Source: a virus. From it: DNA of 20,067 nucleotides. Of this stretch, positions 6,632-12,948 are shown piece after piece. The stretch's first letter is position 1. The number at the start of each line of letters is the position of its first letter. The position numbers were made by a program, and so were the translations under genes. The notes beneath the pieces are model-generated. The model did not search any database, had not been told where the DNA came from, and saw nothing but the letters and a program-made list of their open reading frames with translations. The stretch lies in IMG/VR virus record IMGVR_UViG_3300019458_000619, positions 1 through 20,067 of that record; one strand, given 5' to 3'.

Positions 6632-9079
6632 ATGTCCGATCCTATCGGAGTCGGCGCGGGCTGGAGCCTGTCGCAGTCGCTCGACGGCGCCCTGCGACGC
6701 GCGAAGCCGAAGGAGTCGCTGAGCCGGCACCTGGTCGGCCATCGGGTCGCGCTGCCGGCAGCCGAACAGGGTCACGAGTCCGATCGCTCGCCGGCGGATA
6801 CGGCATTGGGCGCGCGTGCGGCGCAATCGGGCGAGGCGGCCTGGGCGCATGAGCGGGTTGCGCTGATCGGGCGCGCGCTCGATGCGGAGGCGCAGCGTCT
6901 CGCCGCCGATCCGCAGAAGGCCGGCAGGGTTGCCGAGCATCTGGCGCCGCTGATCGAGCAGGCGTTTGCCGGTGCGCTCGCCGAAGCGCCGGGCGAGCAG
7001 GCGCGCGCGATCGTGGACCGCGAGCAGGAGCCGCTCGAGACCGAACTGCTCGCCGAGCGCGCGGTGATGTCGGTCGCGGCCACGCAGCGTGCCGAGCGCG
7101 AAGGCCGCCGCGCGGCGCTCGCCGACGAGCTCGCGATGCTGAAGACGCAGCCGCAGCGCTGGGCCGCTTCGCATGCGCGACGGGGTCGCGCGATCGGCGA
7201 TCTGCCGCTCGACGAGAAGCGCAAGACGGCGCTCAAGGGTGTAACTGCGCGGGCGCAGGCGAACGCGGTGGCGGAAGGCTTGCTGCAGCAGGACGCCACC
7301 TGGCTGCTCGAGGATCTCGACGATCCGGATTTTACGGCCGCGCTGGGCAAAGACGATGCAGCGCGATGGCGGTCGGAAGCCGAAGCGGCGGTTGCGCGGC
7401 GGGCCGAGCGGATCGCGGCGGAGAGCGCCGAGCGCGCGCAGCTCGCGGCCTCCGACATGCGTGCGAGCTTGAAGCGCTTCAAGGACAAGGATGACGGGCC
7501 GTTGCCGCCGCGCGAACAGGTGGTCGCGGCACTTGGAGACGAGGCGGTGGCGGATGCGGTTCTGTCGGCGACGCTGAAGGGTCGCAAGCATCGCTATGCC
7601 ATCGGTGCCGCTGCCTTGCTGGCATCAGTGGACGAAGGTGCCTGGCTCGATGCCGCGCCAGACAAGGAGACGCGCACGACCCGCGAGCTCGCGGTCGCGA
7701 CCAAACGCGCCGCGGTTGCCGGCAATCCCGGCCGCTGGCTGATGCAGCACAGCGCGACGCTCAAAGAGCTCGCGAAAGAAGCAACGGACGATCCGGCGAA
7801 GCTGCCGCGCCTCGTCGACCAGTATGCCGCACTGCGAAGCCAAGTCGGCGGGCGGAGCGGCGAGGCCGAGGATGGTACCAACATCCGGACAAAACCCAAT
7901 GTCGGTAGCGCAACCGATACGCCGTTGCCCGACGCCGTTGCCGCCGATCTGGTCGAGCAGGTGCTGGCCGGCGAGACGCCGCAGGCACGGCTCGATTCGC
8001 TGATCGAGACTCTCGATGGCGCAGCGGACGGCGGCAGCACCGATGGTGGCGATCGCGCGCGTGCCGATGCGATCGCACGCCAGCTCGAAACGCTCGGCCT
8101 GCCGGAAGGAACGGCCACGCGATGGGCACAGCTATCCGAACAGCAGACGCGCCGCAGCGCGCGACTCGGGCTGCTCGGCGGCTTCGCCAAGCAGATCGCG
8201 GAAGAAGAAAAGATCCTCAGCGGCGAGGGCGAGGAGCCGGAGATCGTCGGCGAGGAAGGCGACGACACGATCTCGCTCGGCGACATCGAAACCGGTGCCT
8301 TTGCGGACCAGCACCGTTTCGAGCAGCTCCGGCAGCAAGTTCAGGCACTCGTCGCAAGTGGTGCCATTTCAGAGGAAACGGCCCAGCGGTTTCTTGCGGA
8401 CGCCCGACTCAACGGTCTGGCCTCCGTCGAACTTCCGGCCGAGGCGATCGAAGCCCTGGCCTCGGGCGACAACGCCGCGATCGTCGACACCCTTTCCGGC
8501 ATTGCCGACGTCGTGCTGGGTGCAGCGGCCAAGTTTGCCGAACTCGAAGAAGAGTACGGCTGGCTGGCAACGGCCACCTTCTATGGCGTTCAAGCCCTGA
8601 TCGGCGGTCCGGCAAAGGCCATCGTTGGATTTCTCATCGACAAGGGCTTCGAAAAAATTCTCGGTGACGAAGTCGCCGAGGGCATGCAGGCCGGAATCGA
8701 TGTCGGCTCGGCGATCCTTCAAAAAGAACTGGGAATAGATGACAAGCTGACGGCCGATCGAATTTCGAGCGCCGGCATCCTCCTGATTGCAACGCTCGCC
8801 GGCGGGACGGGCACCGCGCTTCGATTGATGAGGCATGTCGGACGTTCGGTCGTGGAGCGTCTGCGAGGTGGAACGGGTGCACTCGCGGACGTGCCCATGT
8901 TCGACAACAAGCCGCTCACGAGACGCTTCCTTGAACGGGCCATGGCGAAAAAGGCGGATGAAACAAACCTGCAATACATGGACAGGCTTCTATCGATGCC
9001 ACAGTTTCGCCACTGGTCGCCAGATGCGAAAAGAGAGCTTGGCGGGTTCTTCAGCACACAGATATTGGTCGCGCACTAG
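6632..9079 (+). CDS. Large modular toxin 2, N-module and middle domain; nuclease domain frameshifted away
   Basis: 815 residues, ATG preceded by AGGGGG at 6621-6626. Residues 8-545 align almost collinearly with toxin 1 (GAGWSLSQSLDGAL start, the same helical blocks, one acidic repeat unit EGEEPEIVG). From about 547 it diverges but keeps the same architecture: an EEYGWLA stretch at W644, Gly-rich hydrophobic segments near 648-670 and 711-726, and a QFRHWSPDAKRELGGFF block corresponding to AFRHLSRREKAWLIGMF in toxin 1. The reading frame ends shortly after that block. The next frame continues with the rest of a nuclease domain, so this product would lack its catalytic part. As annotated it is a truncated toxin; a mutation, phase-variable slippage at the CACACA run near 9053-9059, or an assembly error could each explain it. 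Confidence 0.75.
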   Translation: MSDPIGVGAGWSLSQSLDGALRRAKPKESLSRHLVGHRVALPAAEQGHESDRSPADTALGARAAQSGEAAWAHERVALIGRALDAEAQRLAADPQKAGRVAEHLAPLIEQAFAGALAEAPGEQARAIVDREQEPLETELLAERAVMSVAATQRAEREGRRAALADELAMLKTQPQRWAASHARRGRAIGDLPLDEKRKTALKGVTARAQANAVAEGLLQQDATWLLEDLDDPDFTAALGKDDAARWRSEAEAAVARRAERIAAESAERAQLAASDMRASLKRFKDKDDGPLPPREQVVAALGDEAVADAVLSATLKGRKHRYAIGAAALLASVDEGAWLDAAPDKETRTTRELAVATKRAAVAGNPGRWLMQHSATLKELAKEATDDPAKLPRLVDQYAALRSQVGGRSGEAEDGTNIRTKPNVGSATDTPLPDAVAADLVEQVLAGETPQARLDSLIETLDGAADGGSTDGGDRARADAIARQLETLGLPEGTATRWAQLSEQQTRRSARLGLLGGFAKQIAEEEKILSGEGEEPEIVGEEGDDTISLGDIETGAFADQHRFEQLRQQVQALVASGAISEETAQRFLADARLNGLASVELPAEAIEALASGDNAAIVDTLSGIADVVLGAAAKFAELEEEYGWLATATFYGVQALIGGPAKAIVGFLIDKGFEKILGDEVAEGMQAGIDVGSAILQKELGIDDKLTADRISSAGILLIATLAGGTGTALRLMRHVGRSVVERLRGGTGALADVPMFDNKPLTRRFLERAMAKKADETNLQYMDRLLSMPQFRHWSPDAKRELGGFFSTQILVAH
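6653..8285. repeat. Large direct repeat, copy 2 (toxin N-module)
   Basis: Second copy of the repeat at 2290-3975. The two copies in direct orientation, 4.4 kb apart, could recombine to delete immunity A, immunity B and the toxin 1 tip, or to exchange tips. The third, truncated copy at 10331-10490 shares only the first approximately 150 nt. Confidence 0.9.
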
Positions 9080-9183
9080 AAATTCATTTCCGTGACGAGC
9101 TCAGGAATCTATCCAGGAGAGAAGGGTTCACCCTCCTTGAGCAGTACCGAATAAACACAGGTGTTGGCAGACGCTTCTCGAAG

Positions 9184-9465
9184 ATGGACTTGGTGCTCGT
9201 CGATGGAACGCCAGACGCTAGTGTTCTGAATGCAATAACCAAGAATTTCTATGAGTATGCAAAAAAGAATGAAGCGGTCCTTCTGGAAGTCAAGACGGGT
9301 GGCGGTAAACTATCACCGAACCAGGGCGCAATCTTCCGCAAGTTGGAAGACGAGGGGCTAGGCGACTACGCCTTGCTCGCCAGTTTTCCTGCGCGGGAAC
9401 TTCCAGTCGATGCAATCATCAAGGCGATGGCCGAGCAAAGATCGGTCGCGGCTACAATCACATAA
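9184..9465 (+). CDS. PD-(D/E)xK nuclease fragment of toxin 2
   Basis: 93 residues from the first ATG, but the coding frame is open further upstream and probably belongs to the toxin 2 gene. It shows a clear PD-(D/E)xK core: D in KMDLVLVDG (codon 9187), E and K in LLEVKTGGG (codons 9286 and 9292), followed by KLSPNQ with the conserved Gln. The spacing of 32 residues between D and E is close to the 31 in toxin 1. Starting at 9184 would drop the first helix (ALEIHFRDEL, with a typical helix-1 Glu), so an independent active enzyme is doubtful. No ribosome binding site of note precedes 9184. It is best read as the displaced toxin tip. Confidence 0.6.
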   Translation: MDLVLVDGTPDASVLNAITKNFYEYAKKNEAVLLEVKTGGGKLSPNQGAIFRKLEDEGLGDYALLASFPARELPVDAIIKAMAEQRSVAATIT

Positions 9466-9473
9466 CCAAAGAA

Positions 9474-9599
9474 ATGGCGGAGGAAGTGGTCAATTCGGCT
9501 CTGCGCAATTCCGATCCGGAAGCGCCGGTTTGGCTGATCGTTATGGTCAGTGCGGCGACATTGGCTGCAGTTGACGAAGCGCTCTCCGAAGGCGAGTAA
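9474..9599 (+). CDS. 41-residue hydrophobic tail ORF, probable end of toxin 2
   Basis: A short ORF of 41 residues starting MAEEVVNSAL and ending in a hydrophobic segment APVWLIVMVSAATLAAVDEAL. The PVW-plus-hydrophobic motif matches the extreme C-terminus of toxin 1 (near residues 998-1017 there). The frame is open upstream through ITKEM, so it is more likely the last exon-like piece of the frameshifted toxin 2 than a separate gene. An independent small membrane protein remains possible. Confidence 0.4.
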   Translation: MAEEVVNSALRNSDPEAPVWLIVMVSAATLAAVDEALSEGE

Positions 9600-9609
9600 G
9601 CAGTTCCGC

Positions 9610-9670
9610 TTGACAATTGAGTAAGGTGGTATGCGGGGGCTTTGACATCTCGGTGTCGGAGCGATAAAGG
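9610..9670 (+). promoter_or_regulatory. Candidate promoter region for immunity gene C
   Basis: Two perfect TTGACA hexamers (9610-9615 and 9642-9647) lie in the 109-nt gap upstream of immunity C. The second is followed after 17 nt by TAAAGG (9665-9670), a poor -10 match (3 of 6). Alphaproteobacterial promoters often show a strong -35 with a weak -10, so a private promoter is plausible but not shown. Confidence 0.3.
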
Positions 9671-9708
9671 TGAATCATGAATCACACGGAACAACTAAAA
9701 GGTGTCTC

Positions 9709-10251
9709 GTGTATTTGCATCACTTCGCGATCTTTGTGAAGAGCGGCGATCCGGCAAAACCCCAAATCGAGATTCTCGACAATCCCGAGTATCAAAATGA
9801 CGATGCGCCTGTCGTTGGCGCGCCAGGAATCGATGGGTTGAGCGATACGGCCTTGGGCAACTTGTTCTTCAGTATGTCGTACGCGCTGGGTGAACCCCAG
9901 CCTTGGGCCGTTACGCTTGGACTTGAAGGTCTGTGCATTGTGAACTGTTACACTATAGACGCGTTGGCGGGTGAGCCGCCCAGCAGCGTAACCTCTGCAT
10001 TTTGGCAGGACTCTGTTCACATCCGGTCTGCTGCAGAAGTAGTGACGTCTGGACGCCGCTTGCAGACGTTGTTCAACGCGCGAAATCCAGAGGTCGTTTC
10101 AAAGGTTGCAGAACGCTGCTTGCTCAGCCAACAGACCACCGAAGACGCGATCATCGAATTGTCCGAGCAGCTCGATCTCATGATTCGACATTTGGAATGG
10201 GTGAACGAGAATCGTGGGTTTCCTGTTGTCTCGATGTGCTTTTACGATTGA
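9709..10251 (+). CDS. Putative immunity protein C for toxin 2
   Basis: 180 residues from GTG at 9709. This start is preferred over the more upstream in-frame GTG at 9670 because it gives the same length and N-terminus (YLHHFAIFVKSGDP) as immunity B and has the same AAAGG ribosome binding site 7 nt upstream. It carries the family core GLEGLCIVN and the C-terminal PVVSMCFYD. It is cytoplasmic by appearance. It lies directly after the toxin 2 tip and before the truncated third N-module. Although the toxin 2 reading frame is broken, this gene is intact, which would make sense if it still protects against related phages or a sister toxin. Immunity function is inferred from context. Confidence 0.62.
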   Translation: MYLHHFAIFVKSGDPAKPQIEILDNPEYQNDDAPVVGAPGIDGLSDTALGNLFFSMSYALGEPQPWAVTLGLEGLCIVNCYTIDALAGEPPSSVTSAFWQDSVHIRSAAEVVTSGRRLQTLFNARNPEVVSKVAERCLLSQQTTEDAIIELSEQLDLMIRHLEWVNENRGFPVVSMCFYD

Positions 10252-10330
10252 GACGTACGCCAGGAATCACGCGGGAGAGTATTTCTCGAATCGGCCACTT
10301 GTCGTCTGTAAGATTGTTGCGGAGGCCCGC

Positions 10331-10528
10331 ATGTCCGATCCTATCGGAGTCGGCGCGGGCTGGAGCCTGTCGCAATCGCTCGACGTTGCGCTGCGACGCG
10401 CGAAGCCGAAGGAATCGCTAAGCCGGCACCTGGTCGGGCATCACGTCGCGTTGCCGGCGGTCAAAGAATCCAACCGCTCGCCCGACGATACGATAACCAC
10501 ACAGAAACACTCTCGGGAGTCAGCATGA
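10331..10528 (+). CDS. Truncated third copy of the toxin N-module (stub)
   Basis: 65 residues, ATG preceded by GGAGG at 10321-10325. The first 44 nt are identical to the start of toxin 2, and the first 132 nt differ at about 12 positions. The homology (WSLSQSLDVALRRAKPKESL through about residue 53) then stops and the frame runs into unrelated sequence, ending with TGA overlapping the scaffold ATG (ATGA). It may be only a recombination scar, a landing site for new toxin cassettes, or a leader peptide coupling translation to the scaffold gene. Confidence 0.65.
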   Translation: MSDPIGVGAGWSLSQSLDVALRRAKPKESLSRHLVGHHVALPAVKESNRSPDDTITTQKHSRESA

Positions 10529-11475
10529 ACACCGACCGCCAACCGGCGGGCGCGGCCGATGCCGCGCTGCCGCCGTCCACCATCGCAACCAATGCGGCGT
10601 CCGCTGCCAGTGCGCCCGCCGTCGCGCCGACAACTTCGTCGTTTGCCGCTGCCGTGATGGCCGGCGACATGCTTCCTGCCGCGGGGGAGACGGGCGAGAG
10701 CGCATCCGCTCCGTCGGCCGGCTGGGCGGATGCGCTCGATCCCGCGCTGCGCGAGGTCGCCGTGGCCAAGGGATGGCAAACGCCGGCCGATGCGGTGCGC
10801 TCCTACGCGAGCCTCGAACGACTGCTCGGCGCCGAGAAGATCGCACTGCCGCCCGCGAACGCGCCGGTATCGGACTGGGATGCAGTCTGGGACCGGCTCG
10901 GCCGGCCGCGAAACCCCGACGGCTATGCGTTCAAGAAGCCGGAGGGCTATGGCGATTATTCGGACGAGTTTGCGCAGTGGGCGCGCAAGACCTGTCACAA
11001 GGTCGGCATGCCGGCGCGCATGGCCGAGGCGTTCCACGACGAGTTCGTCGGTTTTGCACGCAACTTGGTCGAGACGAATGAGAGCCGGCAGGCCATGAAC
11101 GATGTCGAGCTGCACGCGTTCATGGACCGCGAATGGGGTTCGCAGCGCGACGCGAAGCTCGGGGCATTCCGGCGGGCGGCCAATGCTTTTATGGAATCGC
11201 CGCAATCGCTCGACCGGCTGCAGCAGATCATGGGCACGCCCACGCTGCTGCGCATGTTCGTGCGGATCGGCGAGTTTCTCGGCGAGGACCGCGCGGTCGG
11301 CGTCGGGCAGCGCTCGTTCCGCCTCACGCGCGAGGAGGCCGAACAGGAATTCTCGAAGATACGCCAGGCAGCGATTGCCGATCCCAGGCATCCGCTCATG
11401 GACAAGCTGCACCCCGACCACCAGAATCTGGTCGAGCGGGTCGAGACCCTCATGCGCACGATCTATCCGGAGTAG
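10525..11475 (+). CDS. Capsid assembly scaffold protein
   Basis: 316 residues, ATG with GGGAG at 10515-10519. The position, between portal region and major capsid gene, is that of podoviral scaffolds. The sequence fits: a disordered Ala/Ser/Pro-rich N-terminus (1-65), a segment SYASLERLLGAEKIALPP (around residue 91), the GRPRNPDGYAFKKPEGY motif seen in many phage scaffold-like proteins, then a long charged helical region ending in a short basic/hydrophobic tail likely to contact the coat. It directs procapsid assembly and is lost before DNA packaging. Its start overlaps the stop of the N-module stub, implying coupled translation with whatever cassette lies upstream. Confidence 0.85.
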   Translation: MNTDRQPAGAADAALPPSTIATNAASAASAPAVAPTTSSFAAAVMAGDMLPAAGETGESASAPSAGWADALDPALREVAVAKGWQTPADAVRSYASLERLLGAEKIALPPANAPVSDWDAVWDRLGRPRNPDGYAFKKPEGYGDYSDEFAQWARKTCHKVGMPARMAEAFHDEFVGFARNLVETNESRQAMNDVELHAFMDREWGSQRDAKLGAFRRAANAFMESPQSLDRLQQIMGTPTLLRMFVRIGEFLGEDRAVGVGQRSFRLTREEAEQEFSKIRQAAIADPRHPLMDKLHPDHQNLVERVETLMRTIYPE

Positions 11476-11480
11476 GGGCC

Positions 11481-11759
11481 ATGAGCGGACGACACAGACG
11501 ACCGCAGCGCGGCGTGCCACCGGATGGGCACGCATCGGCGGCTTCACATGACCTGACGGCGCGCGATGAAGTGCGCGGCGACGAGGCGTTGGCGGGCAAG
11601 GCGGATCGCGCGATCCGGCTCGGCTGTCTGCGCGCCGCCATCGAGCTGCGCAGCCCCGGCAGTGCCTTGGGCGATCTGCTCGTGACGGCGGCCGCGTTCT
11701 ACGAATTCGTCACCGGCGCGCGCGACGATGCGCCCAGCCGGGATCCCTCATCTAACTGA
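11481..11759 (+). CDS. Small phage protein of unknown function
   Basis: 92 residues, starting 5 nt after the scaffold stop, with a GGAG/GGGG ribosome binding site overlapping that stop. The N-terminal 40 residues are basic and probably disordered (MSGRHRRPQRG...). Residues 45-80 form an amphipathic helical pair (DRAIRLGCLRAAIELRS, then LGDLLVTAAAFYEFVTG). I do not recognise the family. Its place between scaffold and capsid genes suggests a head-assembly accessory. Confidence 0.7.
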   Translation: MSGRHRRPQRGVPPDGHASAASHDLTARDEVRGDEALAGKADRAIRLGCLRAAIELRSPGSALGDLLVTAAAFYEFVTGARDDAPSRDPSSN

Positions 11760-11986
11760 TTTCCGGGCAACCGTCTTCGGCAATCCGACGGCGGTCCGGC
11801 TGACACGCGGGAAAGACCGCCGCCCACGGCCCCGTTACGGCCGAGGACGGGTCCGTGCGTGACTTTGTTTGACCCATGTCCGGCAGCCGCCACACCAATC
11901 CTGCCGGCCAAGGGTCGAAGAGGCTCAATTCACGGGCAACCCATCCGTCCCCACGCAACCACAATCGCAACGGAGGACGGACAGAG
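11760..11986 (+). promoter_or_regulatory. Structured leader upstream of the major capsid gene
   Basis: A 227-nt gap with no convincing gene. It contains an 8-bp perfect inverted repeat CGGCGGTC/GACCGCCG (11789-11796 and 11815-11822, 18-nt loop), the loop-conserved hairpin at 11880-11907, and the capsid ribosome binding site GGAGG at 11972-11976. There is no T-tract after either hairpin, so these are not intrinsic terminators. A role in mRNA processing, stability or translation of the most abundant virion protein is plausible. I saw no good promoter. Confidence 0.5.
11880..11907 (+). promoter_or_regulatory. Hairpin with conserved loop, upstream partner
   Basis: CCGGCAG pairs with CTGCCGG around the 14-nt loop CCGCCACACCAATC (11887-11900). 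The loop differs at only 2 of 14 positions from that of the terminator hairpin after the capsid gene. The outer base pairs of the two hairpins differ but remain paired. No T-tract follows. Confidence 0.6.
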
Positions 11987-12847
11987 ATGTCCTTTCAAAT
12001 CACCACCTGGCACACGCAGCAATACTCGTCTGCGGTGCAGATGCTGGTCCAGCAAAAGGGTTCGCGTCTGCGCGATTGCGTGCGCGTCGAATCCGTGACC
12101 GGCGACACGGCCTATTTCGACCAGGTCGGTGCCGGCACGGCTGTCAAGCGCGGCGCGCGCCATGCCGACACGCCCTTCACCGAAACGCCGCACAGCCGGC
12201 GCCAGGTGACGCTGGAGGATTACGAGTATTCGGACCTGATCGACAAGCAGGACCGCGTTCGCACCATCGCCGATCCGACCAGTTTCTATGCGCAGGCGGC
12301 GGCAAGTGCGATGGGCCGCGCAATGGACGACGTGATCATCGGCCAGGCGCTCGGCTCCGCGAAGACCGGCAAGACCGGTGCGACTTCGGTGACGCTGCCC
12401 ATCGGGCAGAAGATCGTCAAGAACGCGTCCGGGCTCACTCTGGCGAAACTGCTGAACGCCAAGGAAATCCTCGATGCGGCCGAGAACGATCCGGATGAGG
12501 AGCGCTACCTCATCTGCCCCGCCAAGGATGTCACGGTGCTGCTCAACACCACCGAGGTGAAGAGCGCCGACTACAATACCGTGCGCGCGCTGGTCGCGGG
12601 ACAAATCGACACGTTCCTCGGCTTCCGCTTCATCCGCTCGCAGCGACTGACGTTGGATTCGAGCGGCGACCGTCAGTGCTTCGCCTGGCGCAAGTCGGGC
12701 CTGCTGCTGGCGGTCGGGCAGGCGCCGACGGCCCGAATCTCCGAGCGCGACGACAAATCTTACTCGACGCAGGTCTATTACTGCATGTCGATCGGTGCCG
12801 TGCGCATGGAGGAAGAAGCGGTCGTCGAGATCGCGACGACTCCCTAA
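11987..12847 (+). CDS. Major capsid protein
   Basis: 286 residues starting MSFQITTWHTQQYSSAVQ. It matches in style the podoviral phage capsid protein family with an HK97-type fold: the N-terminal ITTWHTQQYSSAVQMLVQQKGSRLRDCV segment, a TPHSRRQVTLEDYEYSDLID stretch, and the conserved C-terminal half with YLICPAKD, then a FLGFRFIRSQRL strand and a YSTQVYYCMSIGAVRMEE ending. I chose ATG 11987, with GGAGG 10 nt upstream. An in-frame ATG at 11876 would add 37 Pro/Asn/Arg-rich residues, lacks a ribosome binding site and would run through a hairpin. The gene is isolated by a structured leader and a strong terminator, consistent with high and separately tuned expression. Confidence 0.9.
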   Translation: MSFQITTWHTQQYSSAVQMLVQQKGSRLRDCVRVESVTGDTAYFDQVGAGTAVKRGARHADTPFTETPHSRRQVTLEDYEYSDLIDKQDRVRTIADPTSFYAQAAASAMGRAMDDVIIGQALGSAKTGKTGATSVTLPIGQKIVKNASGLTLAKLLNAKEILDAAENDPDEERYLICPAKDVTVLLNTTEVKSADYNTVRALVAGQIDTFLGFRFIRSQRLTLDSSGDRQCFAWRKSGLLLAVGQAPTARISERDDKSYSTQVYYCMSIGAVRMEEEAVVEIATTP

Positions 12848-12855
12848 GTGAAACG

Positions 12856-12900
12856 CGCGCGGGCAGCCGCCACGCCAACCCTGCCCGCGCGAGTTTTTTT
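12856..12900 (+). terminator. Strong intrinsic terminator after the capsid gene
   Basis: An 11-bp perfect stem CGCGCGGGCAG/CTGCCCGCGCG (12856-12866 and 12881-12891) with the 14-nt loop CCGCCACGCCAACC is followed by GAG and seven T residues (12894-12900). It starts 9 nt past the capsid stop. Such terminators just after a capsid gene are typical of T7-like phages, where they limit read-through and raise capsid yield. Confidence 0.9.
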
Positions 12901-12948
12901 GGCGATCCGGCTCTTCGTTTCGAACGCTAACCTATAAGGAGTTCTACA

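Larger units (their letters stand above)
9049..9599 (+). pseudogene. Frameshifted C-terminal remainder of toxin 2
   Basis: Translation from 9061 in the -1 frame relative to 6632-9079 reads DIGRALEIHFRDEL..., then the catalytic strands, to a stop at 9463-9465. A third frame then reads GYNHITKEMAEEV... into APVWLIVMVSAATLA, resembling the PVWQLLAATSGILGL tail of toxin 1. Joined, 6632-9599 would encode about 989 residues with the same domain order as toxin 1 (1026). This supports two frame disruptions, one at about 9049-9078 and one at about 9410-9470, rather than three independent genes. Confidence 0.65.
2239..10528 (+). other. Polymorphic toxin-immunity island inside the structural operon
   Basis: Between the Bbp19-like gene and the scaffold gene, where podoviruses usually have little or nothing, lie two very large proteins with a shared N-terminus and different C-termini, three related small proteins and a truncated third N-terminus. 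A constant N-module, a variable nuclease-like C-terminus and adjacent small genes is the layout of polymorphic toxin systems (CDI, Rhs, MafB, MuF). GC content is high over the shared modules (46 of 60 bases at 2641-2700) and low over the variable parts (26 of 60 at 4381-4440, both counted by eye). The placement among virion genes suggests the toxins ride in the virion; that is inference. Confidence 0.7.

Noticed and set aside
9049-9079. Programmed -1 ribosomal frameshift joining toxin 2 to its nuclease
   Set aside because: No X-XXY-YYZ slippery heptamer in the correct frame and no obvious downstream pseudoknot; a second break follows, so mutation or sequence error is simpler.
9670-9708. Upstream GTG start for immunity protein C
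   Set aside because: It would add 13 residues not present in paralogue B. GTG 9709 has the same AAAGG spacing and gives the same 180-residue length.
11876-11986. Extended N-terminus of the capsid protein from ATG 11876
   Set aside because: No ribosome binding site, low-complexity translation, and the stretch contains the loop-conserved hairpin. ATG 11987 has GGAGG and the expected family start.
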